Source of the DNA: SXIZ01 sp040079795
GTDB lineage: Bacteria; Pseudomonadota; Gammaproteobacteria; Methylococcales; Methylomonadaceae
Length of the DNA stretch: 64,000 nt
Reading direction: 5' to 3'
Assembly (NCBI GenBank): GCA_040079795.1
Contig: JBEBJQ010000006.1
Span: 26,810 to 90,809, forward strand
Positions 8,352 through 17,000 of the stretch are shown here, piece by piece. Position numbers and translations under genes: made by a program. The notes beneath the pieces were generated by a model. That model did no database searches, was not told where the DNA came from, and saw only the letters and a list, made by a program, of their open reading frames with translations. Position 1 is the stretch's first letter. Each line of letters starts with the position of its first letter.

Positions 8352-9418
8352 ACGTTATTAATTGGTATATTGTTAAAGAAGTTTTAAAAGGTTCTTTCGC
8401 CGCACTTGCGGTGTTGTTGACCTTATTTATGCTGTTTACGTTTAGTGATGAATTAAAGGACATCGGTAAGGGCGAATATCAGCTGCGGGAGATTTTTTTA
8501 TTTCTGCTGCTGACCTCGCCTACTGTGATGTATGAATTAATGCCGACTTCAGCTTTATTGGGCAGTTTGTTTGTACTGGGGGCAATGGCGAATAACCGTG
8601 AGCTGGTAGCGATGCAGGCAGCCGGGTTATCAGTATTTGGCATTATTAAAGCGGTTATGCTCGCCGGCTTGGTTTTGGCGGTTTTTGCGGTGGGTATTGG
8701 CGAATTTATTGCCCCTGAGGCGGAGCATGACGGGCAAATGATTCGTTCAACGGCACAGGAAAAGCAAGTGGTATTACAAACCCGCTATGGCCTGTGGTTG
8801 CGCGAAGGCAATATATTTATTAATGTCCGGCAGGTTGCGGCAGACGATAAGTTGGCGGATATCAGTGTGTTTGAATTAAACAAAGACTATCATTTGGTGT
8901 CTATGCAGCATGCTGACCAAGCGGCCTTCGTGGACACTGGACGCTGGAAACTTAGCCAGGTTAAGCGTACCGATATTACCGGTGAGCGCATTGTTGCAGC
9001 GGAATTGCCTCAGGGGGATTGGCAGTCCGGCATTGATCCCGCGCTCTTAAATATGGTGGTCGTGTCAGCGGATAATTTGTCGTTATATGACTTGGCAATG
9101 TACATTGATTTTTTGAAAAAAAATAATCAAAAATCACAATTGTTCGAGTTAGCGTTTTGGGGCAGGGTGGTTAATCCGCTGGTTATTTTTGTGATGTTAT
9201 TGGTATCGGCACCGTTCGTGATCGGTATTAAACGCGGCGTGAGTGTGGGCGCGCGCATTATGATTGGGGTTTTGATCGGCATGGGTTTTAATGTATTTGA
9301 CAAAATTTCCGGACATTTAGGGCTGGTGTATGATTTGAACCCCGCTTTAATGGCGGTGTTGCCAAGTGCCTTGGTGCTGAGTGTGGCGGTGTTTGCTATT
9401 ACACGGTTGCGCGTATAA
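8348..9418 (+). CDS. lptG: LPS export ABC transporter permease LptG
   Basis: A 356-residue partner of LptF with the same fold: N-terminal membrane helices (about 12-120, including SPTVMYELMPTSALLG), a periplasmic beta domain (about 135-260) and C-terminal helices ending FAITRLRV. It starts at GTG 8348, overlapping the lptF stop, so the two subunits are made together. The lptFG pair, as usual, is separate from the lptA/lptB/lptC genes. Its stop lies one base from the end of the convergent RDD gene, so no separate terminator fits between them. Confidence 0.92.
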   Translation: MNVINWYIVKEVLKGSFAALAVLLTLFMLFTFSDELKDIGKGEYQLREIFLFLLLTSPTVMYELMPTSALLGSLFVLGAMANNRELVAMQAAGLSVFGIIKAVMLAGLVLAVFAVGIGEFIAPEAEHDGQMIRSTAQEKQVVLQTRYGLWLREGNIFINVRQVAADDKLADISVFELNKDYHLVSMQHADQAAFVDTGRWKLSQVKRTDITGERIVAAELPQGDWQSGIDPALLNMVVVSADNLSLYDLAMYIDFLKKNNQKSQLFELAFWGRVVNPLVIFVMLLVSAPFVIGIKRGVSVGARIMIGVLIGMGFNVFDKISGHLGLVYDLNPALMAVLPSALVLSVAVFAITRLRV

Positions 9419-9419
9419 T

Positions 9420-9878
9420 TTAAGTGCGCGGAGGATCGCTAAAGAACACGCTGCTGCCAGACCAGCGCTCATAAAGGGCAAGGTAGCGCTTATTTACAAG
9501 TAACCAGATAAGATCCAGGCCTAAGGTGAGCAAAATACTTAAAAAGCGCATTGCGGCTTGTCGCCAGGTAAGAGGATGTTGCTCAAGCGTAAGAACTTTA
9601 ATTTTCCACGCCCTGGAGCCCGGTGTTTGACCGCCGTGAGTCCAAAACCAGCCGAAGAAGATAAAGCTAACACTGACTAAATAGAGCGGATAAAAAGTTT
9701 GGGAGGGGTTAAACGCCTGTCCGGCGTTTAAGGGTAAGATTATTGCCGTGGCAACGAAAAAAATCCCGAGTAACAATAAGCTATCGTAAAAAACCGCCGC
9801 TAAGCGCCGCAGCAAACCAGGCCGTGCCGATAGGGCTGAGACTGGTTTAATGGGCTGTTTTGATTGCTTGGTACGCAA
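9420..9878 (-). CDS. RDD family membrane protein
   Basis: A 152-residue membrane protein. The RDD-type core opens with LLRRLAAVFYDSLLLLGIFFVATAI (R and D in the first helix, about residues 24-48), followed by a second helix (about 65-80), the signature GGQTPGSRAWKIKVL (about 82-96) and a third helix near ILLTLGLDLIWLLV. RDD proteins are small membrane proteins, some linked to ion transport; the role here is unknown. The start codon is TTG at 9878, directly after the TAA of a 59-residue membrane protein gene, which implies translational coupling. Confidence 0.82.
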   Translation of the reverse strand: MRTKQSKQPIKPVSALSARPGLLRRLAAVFYDSLLLLGIFFVATAIILPLNAGQAFNPSQTFYPLYLVSVSFIFFGWFWTHGGQTPGSRAWKIKVLTLEQHPLTWRQAAMRFLSILLTLGLDLIWLLVNKRYLALYERWSGSSVFFSDPPRT

Positions 9879-10058
9879 TTAATTTTTAAATAATTCCAAT
9901 TTTTGACCAAAATACATACACATTGCCACTAATGATCCAAGCATGAGGATGCTAAATAATATGGGTGGGCGATGAAACAGCAAGATGAAAAAATCGGTTA
10001 CAAATAAGCTGGTTAAAATTGGACGATCTATTAGACCCGCGATAATTTTTTTAAACAT
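9879..10058 (-). CDS. Small membrane protein (59 residues), coupled to the RDD gene
   Basis: An ATG at 10058, preceded by GGGGGG with good spacing, opens a 59-residue frame beginning MFKKIIAGLIDRPILTSLF. It has two hydrophobic segments (about residues 15-28 and 31-50) and a short cationic end, LELFKN. Its TAA (9881-9879) directly abuts the TTG start of the RDD protein, so the two look like one transcription and translation unit. Function is unknown. The ribosome site, hydrophobic pattern and stop-start junction are the evidence that it is real. Confidence 0.62.
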   Translation of the reverse strand: MFKKIIAGLIDRPILTSLFVTDFFILLFHRPPILFSILMLGSLVAMCMYFGQKLELFKN

Positions 10059-10274
10059 GAACCCCCCATGACTATTAGTCGTTTAATTTTATAATGAAAG
10101 AAAGCCTGTTTTGCAGCTTTCTTAAGTAATAGCGGACTTTTACTTAACATTTTATGGCTTTTAATTCTACTATACTCGACCATAAAATGTAATAATCAAG
10201 CTGAAATATAAGCCAAGTTTCAGCGTGTGATATGATATTCGCAGAAAAATAAACACAATTTAGGACGTTTTGTC

Positions 10275-11666
10275 ATTTTAAACTTTTTCAAAAAAATCAT
10301 TGGATCTGCGGGTGCTCAAGTGCCGACGGTTGAAGCCCCCGTTAATATTGCCAAGATCTATTCACGGTCTGAACATCCTGTCTCGCGTGCGCAAATTAGT
10401 GAGCATGCCTTGAAAGTACTCTATCAGCTTAAAAAATCAGGCTATGCTTCTTATTTAGTTGGTGGCTGCGTCAGAGATTTATTGCTGGGGCGTGAACCAA
10501 AAGATTTTGATGTGGTTACCGATGCAACACCTGAGCAAATCAGAAAAGTATTCCGTAATTGCCGTTTAATTGGCCGTCGTTTTCGGCTGGCACATATTTA
10601 TTTTGGGTCTGAATACATTGAGGTAGCGACTTTTCGAGGTCGTGCAGATGCTGAGAATGACGATCAAAAATTTCACGAAAGCGGGCAGTTACTCCGGGAT
10701 AATATCTACGGCACAATTGAGGAAGACGTTTGGCGGCGCGATTTTACGGTTAATTCGCTGTATTACAATATTCGGGATTTTTCGGTTGTTGATTACACCA
10801 GTGGCATGGAGGATCACCGTGCCGGGGTCATTAAACTGATTGGCGATCCGGTGACCCGTTACCGTGAAGATCCGGTGCGCATGTTACGGGCGGTGCGCTT
10901 TGCCGTTAAATTAGGTTTCGCCTTAGACGCTGAATGTCAGCAACCATTGCCTGAGCTAGCCAGTTTATTAAATGCTATTCCGTCGGCGCGCTTATATGAG
11001 GAGTTTCTAAAGTTATTTTTATCCGGGTATGGTTTGCAAACTTTTGAAATGCTCAGGCAATATGGGTTGTTTGGCGCGTTATTTCCGGGTGTAGAGCGTA
11101 ATTTAAACCAGGAGCGGCAGGGGTTCCCCAAGCTCTTTATCGCCAAAGCCTTTGAAAATTCGGATAAACGCGTTGCTGATGGGCTGCCGGTAACGCCGTA
11201 TTTTTTATTGGCAGCGTTATTGTGGGATTCGGTACAAGGTTTGGCAAAACAGAAAATTGCGCAGGGCATACCGGATGTGCCAGCACAGCAGATGGCAGCC
11301 AGTGAAATCATTAGTGAACAAGTGCAACGCATTGCGTTCCCTAAATATATGGGCATTGCGATGCGCGATGTGTGGTATCTGCAATCGCGGTTCCATCAGC
11401 AAAGTGGTACTCGGCCGTTTAAACTCATTACCCATCCGCGTTTTAGGGCAGCCTATGATTTTCTGTTATTAAGGGCAGAAACCGGTGATGTTGAGCAGCG
11501 GGTGGCAGATTGGTGGACAGCCTTCCAAGCCGCAGAAGGTTTGGATCAGGCCGCAATGACAATGCCTTCCGGGGTTAAGCAAGGTGCGCACAAAAAACGC
11601 CGTCGGCCTAAAAGTTATGGGCACAAAAAATCGGCCAATGCAGCGCCCGTCGATAAAAATGTCTAG
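10275..11666 (+). CDS. pcnB: Poly(A) polymerase I, probably initiated at AUU
   Basis: PcnB adds poly(A) tails to RNA 3' ends and so marks them for decay. The nucleotidyltransferase head is clear: LVGGCVRDLLLGREPKDFDVVTDATPEQ, split here as LVGGCVRDLLLG and PKDFDVVTDA, then RNCRLIGRRFRLAHI, and RRDFTVNSLYYN; the basic C-terminus (KKRRRPKSYGHKK) is typical. A GTG at 10320 gives 448 residues, but the frame stays open upstream to a stop at 10233 with no ATG, GTG or TTG. It encodes a plausible N-terminus (LNFFKKIIGSAGAQ) from ATT at 10275, nine bases after AGGA (10262-10265). The E. coli pcnB gene is known to start at AUU, so I extend to 10275. GTG 10320 is the alternative. The stop overlaps folK. 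Confidence 0.87.
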   Translation: MLNFFKKIIGSAGAQVPTVEAPVNIAKIYSRSEHPVSRAQISEHALKVLYQLKKSGYASYLVGGCVRDLLLGREPKDFDVVTDATPEQIRKVFRNCRLIGRRFRLAHIYFGSEYIEVATFRGRADAENDDQKFHESGQLLRDNIYGTIEEDVWRRDFTVNSLYYNIRDFSVVDYTSGMEDHRAGVIKLIGDPVTRYREDPVRMLRAVRFAVKLGFALDAECQQPLPELASLLNAIPSARLYEEFLKLFLSGYGLQTFEMLRQYGLFGALFPGVERNLNQERQGFPKLFIAKAFENSDKRVADGLPVTPYFLLAALLWDSVQGLAKQKIAQGIPDVPAQQMAASEIISEQVQRIAFPKYMGIAMRDVWYLQSRFHQQSGTRPFKLITHPRFRAAYDFLLLRAETGDVEQRVADWWTAFQAAEGLDQAAMTMPSGVKQGAHKKRRRPKSYGHKKSANAAPVDKNV

Positions 11667-12174
11667 CCCTTCGCCCACGCCTGTGCAAGCCTTAACTGCT
11701 TACATAGGCTTAGGCAGTAATTTGCAACAACCGGCGTTGCAGCTCAAGCTGGCCCGCGCAGTAATTGCTGGATTGCCGGGTGTGCTAGAAATCGCTTTTT
11801 CCAGTCTTTATGAAAGTCCGCCGATGGGACCGCAAGATCAGCCGCATTACTTTAACGCCGTAATGGCTATCAACACCACCCTTGAGCCGTTAGGGTTATT
11901 AGCGCAACTGCAACAGATTGAAACTGCGCAAGGACGTATTCGACAGGAACAGCGTTGGGTCGCCAGAACTTTGGATTTAGATTTGCTGTTGTACGGTGAG
12001 CAGCAAATATGCTTGCCGGAATTACAAGTGCCCCATATAGGCATTGGCGAGCGTGCCTTCGTGTTGTATCCCTTGCAGGAGATCGCACCGGATCTCATTA
12101 TTCCGGGCCTTGGTGCCATAGCGGATGTGATAAAACAGTGTCCTTTAAATGGACTGGAGAAAATATCTGCGTGA
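11659..12174 (+). CDS. folK: 2-amino-4-hydroxy-6-hydroxymethyldihydropteridine pyrophosphokinase
   Basis: HPPK transfers pyrophosphate from ATP to the pterin in folate synthesis. The signature AYIGLGSNLQQP is at the N-terminus, followed by SSLYESPPMGPQDQPHYFNAV and the ATP/pterin-binding RWVARTLDLDLLLYG with its paired aspartates; VPHIGIGERAFVLYPL closes the fold. I start at ATG 11659, giving 171 residues; the longer frame from 11584 only adds sequence overlapping pcnB. The start overlaps the pcnB stop by 8 bp and the stop overlaps panB (GTGA), so this is one tight operon. Confidence 0.92.
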   Translation: MSSPSPTPVQALTAYIGLGSNLQQPALQLKLARAVIAGLPGVLEIAFSSLYESPPMGPQDQPHYFNAVMAINTTLEPLGLLAQLQQIETAQGRIRQEQRWVARTLDLDLLLYGEQQICLPELQVPHIGIGERAFVLYPLQEIAPDLIIPGLGAIADVIKQCPLNGLEKISA

Positions 12175-12974
12175 CTGAGCCACTCACTTTACTGACCTTG
12201 CAAGGGTTGCATGCGATGAAGCAAGCTGGTGAGAAAATTACCTGCTTGACCGCTTACGACGCCAGTTTTAGTGCCCTACTGGATGCCATTGGCATTGATA
12301 TACTTTTGGTGGGCGACTCTGCGGGCATGGTTATTCAAGGGCAAGCTGCTACGCTGTCAGTGACACTGGATGACATGGTTTATCACACCCGTTGCGTGAC
12401 GCGTACCCGCAAACGTGCGTTTGTCATTGCTGATTTACCCTTTATGACCTACAGTGCCCCGCAAATCGCCGCAGAAAATGCTGCGCGGCTTATGCGTGAA
12501 GCCGGTGCGCAAATGGTTAAATTTGAAGGGGCTCATGTTGAGGCTGTCCGTTTTTTAATTGCGCAAGGCATTCCGGTTTGTGGGCATTTAGGCTTGTTAC
12601 CGCAATCTATCTATGTGGCTGGCGGCTATAAAGTGCGTGGCAGAACCGATGTGGATGCCGAGTTAATTATTCAGCAAGCATTGGATTTGCAGAGTGCCGG
12701 GATTGGTTTGCTGGTATTGGAGTGTGTTTCGGCGGCTTTAGCCAAACACATTAGCCAACAATTGCATATTCCTGTGATTGGTATTGGTGCTGGGGTTGAT
12801 TGTGACGGACAGGTGCTGGTATTGTACGATATGTTAAACGTTACCTTGGGCAGGCATCCCCGGTTTGTTAAAAATTTTATGCACGGTGCTGAAAGCATTG
12901 AGGCTGCTATTCGGGCTTATAAGGTTGCCGTAAAAAACGCCGATTTCCCTGGCTTGGAACATAGCTATTCATGA
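12171..12974 (+). CDS. panB: 3-methyl-2-oxobutanoate hydroxymethyltransferase
   Basis: PanB makes ketopantoate from alpha-ketoisovalerate and methylene-tetrahydrofolate, the first committed step to pantothenate and CoA. The (beta/alpha)8 enzyme shows KITCLTAYDASFSALL, LVGDSAGMV (metal-binding Asp), DLPFM, GHLGLLPQS and IPVIGIGAG. GTG 12171 follows GGAGA and gives 267 residues, the family's normal size; the frame upstream belongs to the overlapping folK region. GTGA overlap with folK and ATGA overlap with panC (12971-12974) mean coupled translation. A folate gene next to a folate-using enzyme is a sensible pairing. Confidence 0.94.
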   Translation: MTEPLTLLTLQGLHAMKQAGEKITCLTAYDASFSALLDAIGIDILLVGDSAGMVIQGQAATLSVTLDDMVYHTRCVTRTRKRAFVIADLPFMTYSAPQIAAENAARLMREAGAQMVKFEGAHVEAVRFLIAQGIPVCGHLGLLPQSIYVAGGYKVRGRTDVDAELIIQQALDLQSAGIGLLVLECVSAALAKHISQQLHIPVIGIGAGVDCDGQVLVLYDMLNVTLGRHPRFVKNFMHGAESIEAAIRAYKVAVKNADFPGLEHSYS

Positions 12975-13819
12975 TGCTGGTTATTGAAACCATCGCTGAG
13001 TTACAGCAAGCTTTAAGGCGCTGGCGCGAAACGGGGGACAGCATTGCTTTTGTGCCGACTATGGGTAATTTGCACTCCGGGCATATCAGCCTGGTAAACG
13101 CTGCGCACATGCAAGCGGAACGAGTTGTGGTGAGTATTTTTGTCAACCCTACCCAATTTGGCCCAGGCGAAGATTATGCAACTTATCCGCGCACCCTGGA
13201 AGCCGATACCGGGCTGTTGCGTCAAAACTCTGTAGATTTATTGTTTTTGCCCACTAAAGAACTTATGTATCCAGAGGGGGCCAGTACCCAGATTACTGTT
13301 AGTGGTTTATCCGAGCAATATTGCGGCGCTTCCCGCCCCGGCCATTTCAGCGGTGTCGCGACGGTGGTTGCGAAATTATTTAATCTTGTGCAACCTGATC
13401 TTGCGTTGTTTGGTGAAAAAGACTTCCAGCAATTAGCTGTCATCCGAAAAATGGTGGCAGATCTCAATATTCCCGTAATCTTGAAGGGCATCCCAACCGC
13501 ACGGGAAGCTGATGGACTTGCTTTAAGTTCACGCAATAGTTATTTAACCCCCGAACAACGCAAAATTGCCCCGTTGTTATATCAATCTTTAAAGGCAGCG
13601 CAAGGCTGCTTAATAGCTGGTGCTACCGATTATCTTGCGCTTGAAGAGGAATATCGTCAAAAGCTTAAACAGGCAGGCTTTGAGCCGGATTATTTTGCTA
13701 TTTGCCGTGCGGAAGATTTGCGCCCTGCACAGCCCCAAGATACTGATTTGGTGATTTTAGCGGCTGCCAGGTTGGGTAAACCGCGTTTGATCGATAATAT
13801 CCGGGTAAATTTGACGTAA
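12971..13819 (+). CDS. panC: Pantoate-beta-alanine ligase
   Basis: PanC joins pantoate and beta-alanine using ATP, forming pantothenate by way of pantoyl adenylate. The sequence has the HIGH-like FVPTMGNLHSGHISLV near residue 30, then VSIFVNPTQF, PGHFSGVATVV, FGEKDFQQLAVIRKMV and the KMSKS-like GLALSSRNSYL; all are PanC landmarks. Length of 282 residues is standard. It is the last gene of the pcnB-folK-panB-panC operon; no panD is present here. The next gene starts after a 180-bp spacer. Confidence 0.95.
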   Translation: MMLVIETIAELQQALRRWRETGDSIAFVPTMGNLHSGHISLVNAAHMQAERVVVSIFVNPTQFGPGEDYATYPRTLEADTGLLRQNSVDLLFLPTKELMYPEGASTQITVSGLSEQYCGASRPGHFSGVATVVAKLFNLVQPDLALFGEKDFQQLAVIRKMVADLNIPVILKGIPTAREADGLALSSRNSYLTPEQRKIAPLLYQSLKAAQGCLIAGATDYLALEEEYRQKLKQAGFEPDYFAICRAEDLRPAQPQDTDLVILAAARLGKPRLIDNIRVNLT

Positions 13820-14000
13820 GCAATTGTTAATGTTAGTTCGTAGTAACTCATATAAGTGTATCTTATTCAATATGAATGCTAAGTAATTAGAACTGGGGTT
13901 TATTGAAGGCATTTTGATCTAATATCCTCCGAAAATTATCAACACATTAAATATGTTTTGTGTTGCGTATTATGGTCATTGATTTCGCCCAGGTGTGAAC

Positions 14001-17000
14001 ATGCACTTCAATCCAGTTGTAAGTCTTAAATTCTTCCTGTCTGTCCTGATTCCTTTACTGGCTGCACTGTTTCAATGGCTGCTCTGGTCAAAAATACCGC
14101 CGTTAACCTGGTTATTCCTTTATCCGGCCGTATTTATGACTGCCTGGATCAACGGTTTGGCTGGCGGCTTGATTGCTACCGTGCTCGCCGCCCTGCTTGG
14201 CCGGTATTTCTTTATCGAGCCGCAATTGTCTTGGGTCACCGAAGACTCCCGGCAGATTTATTCCCTGGGAATATTTATGAGTATGGGTGTAATGTTTAGC
14301 CTGGTGTTTGAAGGGGTGGATCAACTATCAAAAAAATCGCAGCTGATAAAAACTTATGATAAAGAATTCTATTTACTGGCTGAAGCGATGCCGCAGGTTG
14401 TTTGGATTTCAGACGCCGAGGGTTTAATTACTTACATTAATAAGCAATGGGAACTGTTTACCGGAATCAAGCTGGAACAAAGTTACGGCAATAACTGGAA
14501 TAAACCGTTCCATCCAGACGACCGTCAACTTGCCTGGGAGGCATGGCAAGCTACGCTCAATAATAACGCCCCCATCAACTTTGAAGGTCGCGTAAGGCGT
14601 TATGACGGGGTTTACCGTTGGTGTTCGATTCTGGGTGAACCCGTATACGGCGAAAATCATAAAATAGTTAAATATTTTGGTACCTGTACTGACATCGACG
14701 ACTTTAAGCAGGCTGAAACGGAATTGCATAACGCCGAAGCCCGCTGGAAGTTTGCCTTGGAAGGCAGTAACCAGGGGGTCTGGGATTGGGATATTGCAAC
14801 AAACCAAGTGTTTTTTTCAAGTCGTTGGAAATCGCTGTTGGGGTATGCAGAGAATGAGATTACGAATGAATTTGAAGAATGGTCGAAGCGCGTGCATCCT
14901 GATGAATTAGAACCTGCAATGCTCAACGTACAAAAGCATATTCGTGGAGAAACGCCGTATTTTGTAAACGAGCACCGGATGCTAAATCGTAGCGGGGAAT
15001 ATCAATGGATTCTTGCCCGCGGCATGGTGGTTAAGCGTGATCAGACGGGACAAGCTTTGCGGATGATTGGTACGCATATTGACATCACTGAACGCAAAAA
15101 TATCGAACAGCAATTACACGAAAAAGAACAGTTCCTGACGGATTCGCAGGCAGCGGCGCACATCGGCAGTTATCGAGTGGATTTAGCTTCCGGGCAAATT
15201 CGCTGGAGCGAAGAAACCTATCGTTTATTTGGTTTATCCCCGGAAATAGATGTGCCGCCTACCCTAGAGCAGTTCCCGCAATTGCTTTATCCGGCGGATC
15301 GCCAGAAAAGGCAAGATTGGATTAGTTTACTTTTGGCCGGTAAGCCAGTTGATGCGCTGGAGTTTCGCACCTTGCCAATTAATGGCGAGAGCCGCTGGCT
15401 GTCTTCTGTAGCTAAAGTGGAAAGGGGGGATAGTGGCGAACCCTTGGGAATGATAGGCACACTTCAAAACATTACCGACCAGAAAGCCAAAGAAGAACAA
15501 CGCAAAGAAAACGAAGCAGCCCTGAAAGAAGCGCAAAAACTGGCAAAAATAGGCTACTGGCAGTGGGATCTTGATGCCAATGTGCATATCTGGTCGGAAG
15601 AAATCTACGGTTTCTATGCTCGCGATCCGAGTTTGCCGCCCTTGGTTTATCCTGAGGTGCAGCAGTATTTCACCCCGGAGAGCTGGGTGAATATCGTTGC
15701 TGCCGTCGAACAGGCGCAGCTTGACGGCCTGCCTTATGAATGCGATGCCGAACTTGTGCGTGCTGATGGAAGTCATGGCTGGATAGTTGCGCGCGGTCAA
15801 GCGGTATATGACGATGCGGGCATTGTTGTAAAGCTGCATGGCACCCTGCAAGATATTACCTTGCGCAAACAAGCTGAAGAGCAACTGCGCAAATTTGCCC
15901 AAGCGATTGAACAAATATCTGAAAGCATTGTGATTACCAATCTAAAAGCCGAGATTGAGTACGTTAATGAAGCATTTATAATAAATACCGGTTACCTCCG
16001 GGAAGAATTAATCGGGCAGAACCTGCGTATTCTGCAGTCTGGAAAAACCCCACGGGAAAGTTTTGAGGCGCTTTGGACTGCCTTAAGCCAAGGGAAAACC
16101 TGGAAAGGGGAGTTTTATAATCGCCGCAAAGAAGGCAGTGAATATATTGACTTTGCCGTTATTACCCCTTTGCATCAAGCAGATGGCCGGGTTACCCATT
16201 ATGTGGGTGTGCAGGAAGATGTGACTGAGAAAAAACGGCTGGATGTAGAGCTCGACCAGTACCGCCATCATTTGGAAGAGTTGGTCTGGAGCCGCACTGC
16301 ACAGCTTGAAACTGCAAAAACATTAGCGGATGTTGCCAATCAGTCTAAAAGCATGTTCCTTGCTAATATGAGCCATGAAATACGTACGCCAATGAATGCC
16401 ATCATAGGCTTCACTTACCTGTTGCGCCAGAGCGCCAGTGATCTCGAGCAAATTTCCAGACTGCATAAGATTGATGAGGCTGCCCATCACTTATTGTCTA
16501 TCATTAATGACATTCTGGATTTGTCTAAAATTGAGGCTGGTCATCTGACATTGGAACAGAGCAATTTCGCCCTCGGCGATTTATTGGATTCTGTGCTCGC
16601 TTTAATATCCGATCAGGCAAGGGTCAAAGGTTTAAGGCTGGAGTTGGATACGGATCATGTACCGCTCTGGTTGCGTGGTGATCTTATGCGCTTACGGCAG
16701 GCGTTGCTTAACTATGCCAGCAATGCGGTAAAGTTTACCCATACAGGCTTTATTAAATTAAGCGCCCGGAACTTAGAAGAGAACGATGCCGGTTTGTTAA
16801 TCCGCTTTGAAGTGCAGGATTCTGGAATCGGTATTCCCCAGGATAAATTACCGTTGTTGTTTGAAGTCTTTACCCAGGCGGATACTTCAACTACCCGCCA
16901 CTATGGCGGCACCGGATTGGGTTTGGCGATAACCCGGCGAGTGGCTAATTTAATGGGGGGTGAGGCAGGCGTTGAAAGTACATTGGGGCAGGGCAGTTGT

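Noticed and set aside
12009..12170. N-terminal extension of PanB
   Set aside because: The region is folK in another frame, and GTG 12171 with GGAGA gives the normal PanB length.
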